Positions 40,319-50,342 of a stretch of DNA of 64,000 nt are shown in pieces. Both the position numbers and the translations under genes were made by a program. The first letter of the stretch is position 1. Each line of letters begins with the position of its first letter. The stretch covers positions 1 to 64,000 of the forward strand of contig LLKO01000051.1 in assembly GCA_001513895.1 (NCBI GenBank). The letters run 5' to 3'. The notes beneath the pieces are model-generated. The model worked only from the letters and a program-made list of their open reading frames with translations, made no database searches and had not been told where the DNA came from. The stretch is from Graphilbum fragrans (lineage: Eukaryota > Ascomycota > Sordariomycetes > Ophiostomatales > Ophiostomataceae).

Positions 40319-43122
40319 ATGGCTACGGTGGTCGCACCGGCCGGCGATGCCGTAGCGAACAGGCTAGGTACTCCCGCGAGACCACCATACAGGCAGGCGT
40401 CAGATGAGAGAGCCGGTATCCCGACAAGCCCTCGAGCCCCAGCATCACACCGGAGTGCGCCGGGAGGGCCTCCGGTCGCCAGCATTCCCAGCGACCCCAT
40501 ATCAGAAGCGCTTCCGGTTCTGCCAACCGGCATTGTGGAAAATACCATGGAGATCTATGCGGAAGTGGCCAGCTACGACTTTGTGCCTCCCCAGAGACTG
40601 AAGGATTACTGGCGAGGTTCGTGTCTCCCCAAAGACATTGGGTCGTACCCAGACTCTCTTCGTTGTCTTCGCTCTGCTCGGTGTCCCCGCTAACTCACCG
40701 TTCTTCTCCCCCAGTCTACACGACCACACACCGCAAACTGTATGACCCCACTGCCAATCGACTAGAATGCTTTTGGTGGCATGTTTGGGGTAGCAACTGT
40801 CGTAACTTCAGCGGCAAGACCCTGGCTAGACTGTATGAAAACATCTCTACCGGCCCAACTTTTGTGCCCCTTCGGGGTCCGACCAGTCGGTTCCGCGGCC
40901 TGCCGGTACGAAACAGCAGTGACAACTGTTCTTTGATTCTTGTTGAGGATCTACTGACACCCTCCGCTCTTTTGTGATAGGTCTTGCATCTTGAACCTCA
41001 CCTAATTCCCCCGGAGTTCCTTTCCCCACCTACGACCACCGCGCCTAACCATGGCAACACTGAGCCGGCGCCCTCACCAAATCAAGCGATTCCCATACCA
41101 GGACCGGCCAACCTAGCCGCCCATTCTAAGCTGCAACCTGCAGGAAAACGTGCCGACGCAAAACACGGCAGTGAGGCAAGCAGCTCAGACGAAGAAGGGT
41201 CCCAGAGCAGAGAGGCCCAGCACGCGGCTCAGATAAAGCAGCTGTCGTCATCGTCATCAAGGCCTGCTCCACCTCAGTCCAGTCTAAAACGGCCACGGCC
41301 ATCTCTTACAGGTCCCCGCATGACACCGCGGTTTGCTCTGCCATCCAATACCACATCGGTCGATGACGACGATGACGGGCACCACACAGGAGACAGTGTG
41401 AGCGACGGCACGATTGCTAGTAGCATTGCAAGTGCAAGCGTGCTCTCTGCCACAAACAGTGCCGGTAGCGTCCACTCGAGCTTTAAAGGCGACTATCCGT
41501 CTCAAGTTGGCGAAGGCCGAAGCGGTGGACGAATGCGGCAGGGGCTAGCAGCGGCGGTGCCGAAACAAAAGGCCAAGAAATTCGTGGCTGGCGGGCCAAA
41601 CTCGAAGCGGAAGGCAGTGATATCCAGACGATCAGGCTCCCACTCGTCGACGGGATCTGAGGCCACAGTGGCGCGTGAGGTGATGACGTTGCTTGCGTCG
41701 CGCCAGTCTGGCCAAACCCTCGTCGAGGAAGAAGCCCCGGCACAAGCAGCGCTATCGACGTCCCGTAGCCGAAGGCAGGTGCAAGCCCAGGTGCAAGCCA
41801 AAGTCCAGGCCGTCGCACAAGCGCAAGCGCAGGTACAAACACAGCAACGCCAGCAGCTCTTGCGGAAAAAGCAAGAACAACAAGCGCAAGCTGAGCAACA
41901 GGCTCGCGCAGAACAACACCAGGCACAGCAGCAAACGCAGCCAAATTTTAGACAATCGACACTACAACAGGCGCAGCAACAGGCACGGGCAGAACAGCAG
42001 GCACAACAAGAAGCACGGACAGAGCAGAGAGAACGTCGGCAGAGACAGCAGCCGGCGGCCCCAAAGCCTCTGAGTGAGAAGGCGGCGGGCAAGTTGCCGG
42101 CGTATCCCACGGTTCCCACGGTGCCTGTTCAACAAGGCCAAAATGTGCAGCGAGTGCGGCCGCGAGAAGCTGTTGGGCAACTAGGACGGCCTAAAGCAGC
42201 TCCGACGCCGGTGATTCGGCCGGCCATTGTGCGACAAATCTCGGCGCCGCCCACTGCACCAGGAAGCGCAGCCTCGTCAGCCGGCTCGACCATACTAGAG
42301 ATACCGATGGTGTCCCGGCAGCGGCAGCCTATTCCCAGTGAGCCGACAGTGAGGCGGGCGGCTGTGGCAGTTTCTGGAGCCGTTTCTGGGGCAGCTTCTG
42401 GGTCTGGCGCAATGGGCCCGCCTAGTACGATGTCCAGCGGAGAGTCAGCCACCGAAGCAGGAAGAGTGGCTGTTTCGCGGCCGATTCCGCGGCCAGGCGG
42501 TGCATTGAGACGACAGATGACGATGCCCGGTGAAATCCCGCAGAGCCAGCAACAAGGGCCGGAGGCCACGCAGACATCGACGACAGCGGTTCCGATACCG
42601 ATCGCCACTCCGACACATAACTACTACCCGCCTTCAGCCAGTTCTCGGTATACCCGGACAGCCGGGAGCTCTAGTGGCAGCTTGACCAGCACATCGGCCT
42701 TCCCACCGCGGCTGATCCGGTCGCTGTCACAGGACAGCTACTCGCGGTCGCGGGATGGCAGCACACCGCTGCGGATGCCGTCGATCGCGCCGACAGCGAC
42801 CGTGACTGTGGCGGCGGGAGCCGAATTTTCTCGCGGCGAGGGGCCGGATCCGCTGGAAATGTATTCACGGACAGGGCTGGACGACGAGCCGTCAGAAGTG
42901 CTGCGGGCGGCGGAAGGCATTGTGTACAACGATCCGAACCCGCTGCACCGGCCCGCGTTTACACCGACACGGCCGGCACAGACGCCGCGGATTCCGTTTG
43001 CGCGCACGCGCAGCCAGCTGAACATTATCCTAGACCGCGACAAGGAGCGGGCGTCGGGCAGTGGATTTGCGTCATCGTGGCGCGGGCTGCGCAACAGCCG
43101 GGACCACGACAACGACCGTTGA
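40319..43122 (+). CDS. Gln-rich protein with a conserved fungal N-terminal domain
   Basis: Three exons: 40319-40616, 40715-40905 and 40981-43122, with introns of 98 and 75 nt (branch sites CTAAC and CTGAC). They total 876 residues in frame. The N-terminal region, about residues 75-163, looks like a compact domain: NTMEIYAEVASYDFVPPQRL, TTTHRKLYDPTANRLECFWW, HVWGS and LARLYENISTGPTFVPLRGP. I think it recurs in other ascomycetes without known function. The rest is disordered: Ser-rich, then a Gln/Ala/Arg coiled segment (about 41760-42060: QAQAQVQTQQRQQ, AEQQARAEQHQAQQQ), then Pro/Ser/Thr-rich. A regulatory role such as transcription or RNA metabolism is possible, but only inferred from the Gln-rich part. 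Confidence 0.7.
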
Positions 43123-43582
43123 GTAAGGGGTCTTGTATTATTGTATGGTATTTCAGCTCATAGCGCCAGGTGTTTCTGACAGCTTTTAGGGCCATTCAAG
43201 TGAGTGGATGGATGAGTCTTTGATGTGCTCGTTGCTTTCCCTGAATTTTCTCTGTCTTTTTTGGGGTCGTTTTTTATCTATTCGGCATGCTTTTCTCTTG
43301 CTTTGCTCTCGGTTTTCCTTTTGTTCTCGGCTTGCATGCATTTACACTTCTGGCTGATGGCCCAGACGGATCTGATGACATCTTGGTCCGTGGCTCTTTC
43401 TCATGAGAGATTCTATTTGTCTTGTACTTTTCTACTCTTGTATTTTGATTCTCCATGCATCTTGCACTCTGATATACGATGTACCACATAGCGAGCATAG
43501 CGGACAGGAAGGAACACACATGATGGCATAGGTAGTGAAATAGTAATGAGGCTAGGGTGTTTTGATTGACTGAAGAATGAGT
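43123..43582. other. Intergenic between convergent genes
   Basis: No gene is seen. It is AT-richer, pyrimidine-rich sequence consistent with the 3' UTRs of the Gln-rich gene and the carboxylase gene. Confidence 0.5.
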
Positions 43583-45437
43583 CTACATGCGGAAGACGCT
43601 GAACTTGGTGTCGTTAGGCTGGACGTTGTTGCGGCCGCCGAGAGCGGCACGTAGGCCGAGGCCGAGGTAGTGGCGGGTTTGATGAGGGGGAATGATGCCG
43701 TCATCCTATTGGTTAGCTGGATACTAGCTGTACGGCAGAGGAGACAGAGCAAAAGAAGCAGGGGCTCACCCAAAGACGAGCTGTGGAGTAGACAGCCTCG
43801 CTCTCGTGCTCAATGCGGCGACGGAGCTCGGGGTCGGCATTGCGGGCGCCGACCGACTCCATGACGGTGGCGAGCTGCTCGCTTCCCATGACAGAGATGC
43901 GAGCGTTGGGCCACATCCAGAGGAAGCGGGGGCTGTAGGCGCGGCCGCACATGCCGTAGTTGCCGGCGCCGTAGCTGCCGCCGACGACGACGGTGAACTT
44001 GGGGACGTCGGCACAGGCAACAGCAGCCACGAGCTTGGCGCCGTGTTTGGCAATGCCTTCGCGCTCGGCAGCGGCGCCGACCATGAAGCCGGCAATGTTC
44101 TGGAGGAAGACGAGGGGGATGCCGCGCTGGGCGCAGAGCTCGATGAAATGGGCGCCTTTGAGGGCGGCCGCGGAGAGCAGGACGCCGTTGTTGGCGACAA
44201 TGCCGACGCGGTGGCCATGGATGGTAGCAAAGCCGGTGACGAGCGTGGTGCCGTAGTCGCGCTTGAACTCGGCGAAGCGCGAGCCGTCGACGATGCGGGC
44301 GATGACGTCGTGGGCGGCCATGGGCTGGCGGAGGTTGGTGGAGGCGATGCCGAGGAGCTCCTGGGGGTCGTAGACGGGCTCGTCGTAGCCGGCGGAGGGG
44401 CTCTCGCTGGGGGGGTAGGCCAGGTTGGCGACACAGCGGCGGGCGAGGGCCAGCGCATGGGCGTCGTCGACGGCCAGGTAGTCCGTGACGCCGGACACGG
44501 ACGAGTGCATCAGACCGCCGCCGAGATCTTCGGGGCTGACGACCTCGCTGGTGGCGGCCTTGACCAGCGGCGGGCCGGCGAGGAAGATGTGGCCCTGGTT
44601 GGCGACAATGATGCTCTCGTCGCTCATGGCCGGCACGTAGGCGCCGCCGGCGGTGCAGGGCCCCATGACGACGGCCAGCTGAGGGATGCCGGCGGCCGAC
44701 ATGCGCGCCTGGTTGAAGAAAATGCGCCCAAAGTGCTCGCGGTCCGGGAACACGTCCGCCTGGTGCGGCAGGTTCGCGCCGCCCGAGTCCACCAGGTACA
44801 CGCACGGCAGGCGGTTCTGCCCCGCAATCTCCTGCGCCCGCAGGTGCTTCTTAACCGTGATCGGGAAGTACGTCCCGCCCTTGACCGTGCTGTCGTTGGC
44901 CACAATCATGCACGTCACGCCCTCCACCACGCCCACGCCGGCCACCACGCCTCCCCCGGGGACCTCCGTGCCCTCATACAGGCCCTCCCCCGCCAACGCC
45001 GACAGCTCCAGGAACGCTGCCGCCGACCCCGGATCCAGCAGCGCCGCAACCCGGTCGCGCGGCAGCATTTTGCCCCGGCCGACGTGTTTGGCGCGCGCCG
45101 CCGCCGAGCCGCCGAGCTGCGCGCGCTGGGTGAGGGCCGCCACGTGGTCGACGGCGGCGCGCATGAGGCGGTGGTTTTCGCGGAACGCGTCCGAGGCGGT
45201 GTCGACGGTGGAGGGGAGGCGGGAGAGGACGGCGTCGGAGCGAGCAGCCGGGGAAAATGCGGCGACAGAGCGGCGAGACGACCGGGGCAGGCACGGAAGG
45301 AGGGTCGCGCCTGCCGTGGGAGTGTGTGCTAGTGAGTTTGCTGTATATGCCGAGTAGGCTGGGCACGCGGAGAGAGAGAGAGGTGGTGCGGCGAGCGCGG
45401 CGCCGTGTACGCGGCGCAGAGCACGCCGGGGAAGCAT
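43583..45437 (-). CDS. MCCB: Methylcrotonoyl-CoA carboxylase beta subunit, mitochondrial
   Basis: This is the carboxyltransferase subunit of biotin-dependent 3-methylcrotonyl-CoA carboxylase (leucine degradation, mitochondrial matrix). Exons 45437-43770 and 43705-43583 join across a 64-nt intron (GTGAGC, branch GCTAACC, TAG) to 596 residues. The N-terminus is a long Arg/Ala/Ser-rich presequence (MLPRRALRRVHGAALAAPPL). Carboxyltransferase landmarks are intact: YEGTEVPGGGVVAGVG, YLVDSGGANLPHQADVFPD, GPCTAGGAYVPAMSDE, FLQNIAGFMVG, and GSYGAGNYGMCGRAYSPRF. The second exon encodes the usual C-terminus (DDGIIPPHQTRHYLGLGL). ATG 45437 is chosen because the longer open frame upstream crosses the shared promoter. 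The gene is divergent from isovaleryl-CoA dehydrogenase, the preceding pathway step. The biotin-carrying alpha subunit is not adjacent. Confidence 0.95.
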
Positions 45438-45881
45438 GGCGAGAGTGAGCGATGTGGACGGATGGGCGACGTGGGCGCGTGGACGAAGTCGGGAGCTCGA
45501 ATGGACGACGTGGGCGACGATTGTGGGAAATGCAAAATGCGAACAGAGGGCAGCTGGTGTTGATGCTGCACAGCAGTGACGATGTCCGCGCCTTCCCCAG
45601 ATTCCAGTGGCCTCAGCAGCTGTGCCGTGAACAGCCGCCAACAGCCGCACCTGCCTTCTGGGGCTCCGCAACGGCGCAGCGGCTAAGCCAGCCCACCTTC
45701 CCCAGGCCGCTAAGCCGAGTCCCACATTCCGGGGTTGTCTTTCGTGTGCGTTTGCAGTGTTCGTCCATTCTATCTTTTCTGCTATCTGTCGTCTTTCGTC
45801 TTTCCTTATGACTCTGTCTGTCCTTCTCTGTCGTCTTTTGTCTTGACTCGGTTGTCTTTTTTTCACGGCCTGTCCCCTGCA
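45438..45881. promoter_or_regulatory. Shared divergent promoter of the leucine-catabolism pair
   Basis: The 444 bases between the two start codons must serve both genes. A direct repeat GCTAAGCC occurs at 45682-45689 and 45709-45716, on the dehydrogenase side. The last 140 bases before 45882 are pyrimidine-rich, like a leader for the plus-strand gene. Co-induction by leucine or its breakdown products is expected from the pathway but not shown by the sequence. Confidence 0.6.
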
Positions 45882-47235
45882 ATGGCCACCCTCAAAGCTT
45901 GGCGGCCCCTGAGTCGCCCATTGCTACGTCATAGCCTCTTCTGTTCCGCATCTCCATATTCGCCCAGACGCCACGCATCGTCTCGCCATCCACGAGGCTT
46001 CGTGCCGCCGACCCCAGACGACCTCGAGGAGCTGCGCGAGCGCGTCCAAGAGTTCAATCGCCGCCACGTCACCGAGGAAGTGGCTGCCACCGCCGACAAG
46101 AGCAACAGCTTCCCGGCGGGACTCTGGCCCAAGCTCGGCGAGGCCGGCTTCTTGGGCATCACGGCCGATGAAGACGTCGGCGGCCTCGGCCTGGGCTACC
46201 AGGCCCACTGCGTCGTCATGGAAGAGCTGTCGCGCGCCAGCGGATCCGTCGCCCTCAGCTACGCCGCCCACTCGCAGCTGTGTGTCAACCAGCTGCAGCT
46301 GCACGGCACCGCTGAACAGAAACAGCGATATCTCCCGGGCCTGATCGCCGGCGAGGCCGTTGGCGCGCTCGCCATGTCCGAGAGTGGCGCCGGCAGCGAC
46401 GTGGTCAGTATGCGGACGACGGCCAAGCCCACGACCGATGCCGCCTCTGGCCGTTCCGGCTACCTGCTCAACGGCAGCAAAATGTGGATCACCAACGGCC
46501 CCGAGGCCGACGTGGTGGTGGTGTACGCCAAGACGCGGCCCGATGCCGGCTCCAAGGGCATCACCGCCTTTCTCGTCGAGGCCAAGACGTCGCCGGGCTT
46601 TGCGTGTGCGCGCAAGCTCGACAAGATGGGCATGCGCGGCAGCCCCACGGGCGAGCTGGTCTTTGACAACGTGTTTGTGCCGGACGACCGTGTTTTGGGT
46701 GCACTGCACGGCGGAGCGCGCGTGTTGATGTCGGGCCTCGATCTCGAGCGCCTCGTGCTCAGCGCCGGGCCCCTGGGGCTCATGCAGGCCGCCCTCGACG
46801 TCGCCCTGCCCTTTGTGCACACGCGCAAGCAGTTTGGCGTCCCCGTCGGCCATTTCCAGCTGGTCCAGGGCCGCCTGGCCGACATGTACACAAAAACACA
46901 GGCGTCGCGCGCCTACACCTACGCCGCCGCCCGCCACGTCGACGAAACCGGCGAAGCGCGCTCCCAGGACTGCGCCGGCGCCATTCTCTACGCCGCCGAG
47001 CGCGCCACCGAGTGTGCGCTGGACTGCATCCAGTTGCTGGGCGGCATGGGCTACATGGAAGAAATGCCAGCAAGCCGCATCCTGCGCGAGTGAGTTTCCC
47101 GTTTGTTCTGACCGTGGGTGTTCCTTGTGCTGACTCTGTAGTGCGAAACTCTACGAGATCGGAGCCGGCACCAGCGAGGTGCGGCGCATGGTCATTGGCC
47201 GGGCCTTCAACAAGGAGTATGCTCACCTGGGGTAG
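45882..47235 (+). CDS. IVD: Isovaleryl-CoA dehydrogenase, mitochondrial
   Basis: An FAD enzyme that oxidises isovaleryl-CoA to 3-methylcrotonyl-CoA in leucine breakdown and passes electrons to ETF. Exons 45882-47089 and 47142-47235 are separated by a 52-nt intron (GTGAGT...CTGTAG) and give 433 residues. The start MATLKAWRPLSRPLLRHSLF is a mitochondrial presequence. Acyl-CoA dehydrogenase signatures are complete: MSESGAGSDVVSM, WITNGPEADVVVVYAKT, MGMRGSPTGELVFDNVFVP and GLDLERLVLSAGPLG, whose Glu matches the catalytic base of the isovaleryl subfamily. QLLGGMGYMEEMPASRILRD and AKLYEIGAGTSEVRRMVIGR follow. The frame upstream to 45735 is open but encodes only the CT-rich leader. Confidence 0.95.
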
Positions 47236-47786
47236 GGGTACGGTGTTGTCTTTTTGATAGATCATTTCTGGGCGTCCAATTCCATTTTGCGCTTCTATCT
47301 ACTATCTCCATTGGCTCAATTCTCCTGTGAAAATAACGGACGGAGAAGAAGGAAGAAGCCTCTAGACTACAACTATAAGGCATGAACAGATATGCATATC
47401 ACGATTTTATAGGCGCCTTGAAGAAATGGGCGTCTCTGCAACTGTGGCTCTATGTCGCTTGAATTACTGTCTATGTGATCAGTGTTACCAGACGCTAAGC
47501 TAGCAGTGTACATACTCGGTTCTAGAACTTTGTCATTAACGGTGTCCTACGCGTCTAGTCCACCGATTGCGCCGCGTACAACGAATATTTGACGAATCGG
47601 TAGCTTTTTGCGTCCTACGGCGACGAAGGCCCCTAAAACGTAGTACCACAAGAAATGAGACTTATATGTTCTTTCCATATAATGGAATATGGAGATTCAA
47701 CCTTTGAAATTACCCAATAAGTATGATTTAAACCTGAACACAAATATTCCAATGCAGTCCAATCGCCCACAAATGAGACCCAACAA
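47236..47786. other. Intergenic between convergent genes
   Basis: No gene is seen. It is AT-rich and likely holds the 3' UTRs of the dehydrogenase and of the glycosyltransferase on the other strand. Confidence 0.5.
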
Positions 47787-49466
47787 CTATATTACATCGT
47801 AGTTCCGCATCCCCTCATTATACATGGACTTGATAGCCACCTCCATCAAGGAAAGAAACCGCTCCTCTTCTATGCGGACATCGGAGGTCTGCCAAGGCAA
47901 GGATAAATCCTCATCTGCACTCCTCCTGGCCGCGTCCTCCTTCTCATGGCTGTCCACCTGTTCTCCTTCTCCTCCTTCCTCCCCGGAAGCAGCTACCACA
48001 GAAGCCTGTGCCACGAAGTACTTTTGGCCCCTCATAGCGGCCAAGTTGCGGAATCCCTTGTGGCCGAGTCCTTGCGGCTGGATTTCCACGACCGCGCCTC
48101 CGCCTTCGCGCATAAACAAGGTGTGCGTCAGCCCGGCACCGTGAACGCCTACCAGCACATCGGTCTCTTGGATCAGACGCAGCTGGTCGGCCAAAGCCAG
48201 CACGGCCAGGTCGACGGACTGGATCACGACATCGGGAAACCGCTTCTCCAGAGCCTGCAGCAGGGCCTCTTGGCCGATCAGCCGTCGCGAACCTGTTCGG
48301 CTGATAAATGTGACGACAACGTCCTTCTTGTCGCCGTCATTGCCACTCCTCTCATTCACCGGCCGTGGACCAACAAGATGGGGCACCTCGAGATAGGCAA
48401 ACACGCGCTGCACAAACAGCCGCAGCAGCGGCGCTTCTCGGCAGTCACGCACTACCCAGTCGTTTTGCCACAGCGGGTTGCTGCCACCCGCCAGCGGCGC
48501 AATGATATGGGCCGTGTTGGTGTTTTGGAGGGGTCGGGGAACAAGAGACGCATTGCGCTTCATGTCCTCGAGGTGGATGATGGGATGGGATGAGAAGAAG
48601 CCCCACAAATCAAACGTCGACTCCGCCGGATATTCGTCGAGTGTGACCACATAAGTGTTTTCGAGGTCCTCAGGGAACCGGTAGAACGGAGCCTTGGTCT
48701 CGCCGTCTTGCTGTGCCAAGCGCAGCACATCTATCGACATCATCATGGACCAGATCTCCATAAGGCTGTGCCACATGTTGTTGTTGCACTCGCGCTTGAC
48801 GAGAATGACAAACGCCTCTGCTTGTGTGGTTCTTTTGGATGCCACCGCTGCTGCGTCTCCGTCTTCAGTCAATCTGGATGATAGGTCGACGTGGCTTTCA
48901 AACACCCTGCTCGGCCCAGTATTATACCAGTACGGCCGAATTCCCTCAAACGGGATCAAGCCGGCCGCGGTCTCATTGGGCGTCGGCTGCCGGCGAACGG
49001 GGCAGTTGAGGCGAAATTTTCCTTCTGCTGCATCCCAGGAAGCACCCGAGCCGATGCAGAAAGAGTCGGTGGCTCTATCTGATCGGACATGGGCATGGAA
49101 GCATGTGAGGCGAGACTGTGGGAGGGCATCGTCGGTGAGATCGCAGTACTGGATGGAATGGTTGCGAAGGTCGTCGAGGTAGTCGGCCGCGAATCTTTTG
49201 GTGCAAAACTCGGCGTGTGCACTTGGGGGGGTGAAAGGGGTCTCGTCTAATTCGGGTAGAGACCCTAGGGGATCATTTGTAGGTGGAGGACTTGACAGAG
49301 ACTGTGGCATCAGAGGCCTCAATAGGGACCTGCTAGGCACTCCAGAACAGCACGGCTGTCCCCAGAAAGTGAATATGTAAATAGCTAACAGCAAAACAAG
49401 AGAAACATAGAAAGAGGCAGTGCGCCTCCACAGAGGTGAAGCCAAGTAGTGTGCCCGTAGGAACAT
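47787..49466 (-). CDS. GT61-family glycosyltransferase, type II membrane protein
   Basis: A single frame of 559 residues. A short cytoplasmic N-terminus is followed by one membrane anchor (about residues 19-34, FYVSLVLLLAIYIFTF), so the enzyme is likely Golgi-resident with a lumenal catalytic part. The catalytic half carries GT61 (DUF563) hallmarks: ECNNNMWHSLMEIWSMMMS, VVTFISRTGSRRLIGQEALL, and ETDVLVGVHGAGLTHTLFM followed by VVEIQPQG. It is closest in style to EOGT-like and fungal GT61 enzymes that transfer GlcNAc or xylose to proteins or glycans; donor and acceptor cannot be read from sequence. An acidic insert (GEEGGEGEQVDSHEKEDAAR) precedes the C-terminal helix. No intron is seen. It is divergent from the pepsin-fold gene at 50343. 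Confidence 0.88.
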   Translation of the reverse strand: MFLRAHYLASPLWRRTASFYVSLVLLLAIYIFTFWGQPCCSGVPSRSLLRPLMPQSLSSPPPTNDPLGSLPELDETPFTPPSAHAEFCTKRFAADYLDDLRNHSIQYCDLTDDALPQSRLTCFHAHVRSDRATDSFCIGSGASWDAAEGKFRLNCPVRRQPTPNETAAGLIPFEGIRPYWYNTGPSRVFESHVDLSSRLTEDGDAAAVASKRTTQAEAFVILVKRECNNNMWHSLMEIWSMMMSIDVLRLAQQDGETKAPFYRFPEDLENTYVVTLDEYPAESTFDLWGFFSSHPIIHLEDMKRNASLVPRPLQNTNTAHIIAPLAGGSNPLWQNDWVVRDCREAPLLRLFVQRVFAYLEVPHLVGPRPVNERSGNDGDKKDVVVTFISRTGSRRLIGQEALLQALEKRFPDVVIQSVDLAVLALADQLRLIQETDVLVGVHGAGLTHTLFMREGGGAVVEIQPQGLGHKGFRNLAAMRGQKYFVAQASVVAASGEEGGEGEQVDSHEKEDAARRSADEDLSLPWQTSDVRIEEERFLSLMEVAIKSMYNEGMRNYDVI

Positions 49467-50342
49467 AATAACGTATCCCCTGAAACGAAAGGCAGAAGGC
49501 GAGAAACGCGCTCACAAAAACATAGTATAGAGAAGAGATATGTCGAAACCGGGAAAAGCAGAGATAAATCAAGAGAGAGAGAGCAGAACGAGAGAGAAAG
49601 CAATAACACAACTAGGCCCCAAAATACAGCCAACACCATAGGGGGAATCTCTCCCCCCTCTCGCCCATTGCGCCTTGTTGTATTTGCCTGGGTGGTTGGT
49701 CCGTATAAGTATGCCTTCTCCACTATGCGATGCTAAGCGCTTGAGACTCCTCGGCCATGGCTCGTAGTAGGAGTATTTCAGGGGAACCAGACCCACTTCG
49801 TACCGTTTGCCCCCAAAGCCGTTAGACTATAATATGTGGGCGCCAAATGAAAACGGGCCCACCAGCCCATCCATGCATTTAGAAACAAATCACACCAACT
49901 GTGCGCTGTTGGTGATCCTACGTGAGCTGAAAATGTGGTCGCCGGACGCGGCTAGGATGATTTTGTCGTAGTGACTGTAATTTCCGCGTAAGTGCGAGCA
50001 TTTTACTCTCAAGCACGGCAAACGGCCCTGGTCCTGTCTTTATTTAAGGAGGTGTGAGGGTGGAATATCTCTCAGTCTCGCGCTTCTCCGTCCTCTCGCT
50101 GTTTTGATCTCCTAGGTTTGTTTTGTCTGCTTCCTTTCCTATTTCTTCTTGGTTTTTCTCTTATTACTTTCGAAATTTTAATTCCGGGTGTTGGTTTTTT
50201 CACCGCAGTGCGAGTGACATCTTTTCTCTCTTTGATCTTTGATTTCTTTGTTTGATTCAACGGCTTCTTTTGTGGTGTCCACCACTAGCGACAACCACCG
50301 ACCGCCGGAAGTTCGAGCCTCTAAACGCATTTATAAACGAAC
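49467..50342. other. Divergent intergenic region of the GT61 and pepsin-fold genes
   Basis: No gene is seen. TATTTAAG near 50040 could be the TATA element of the gene at 50343, followed by a CT-rich leader. No signal-peptide exon could be found here for the pepsin-fold protein, and a TAA lies in frame just upstream of its ATG. Confidence 0.5.

Noticed and set aside
43806..45332. 508-codon frame antisense to the carboxylase gene
   Set aside because: It is an antisense shadow of MCCB, kept open by high GC content; the minus-strand product matches a known enzyme along its length.
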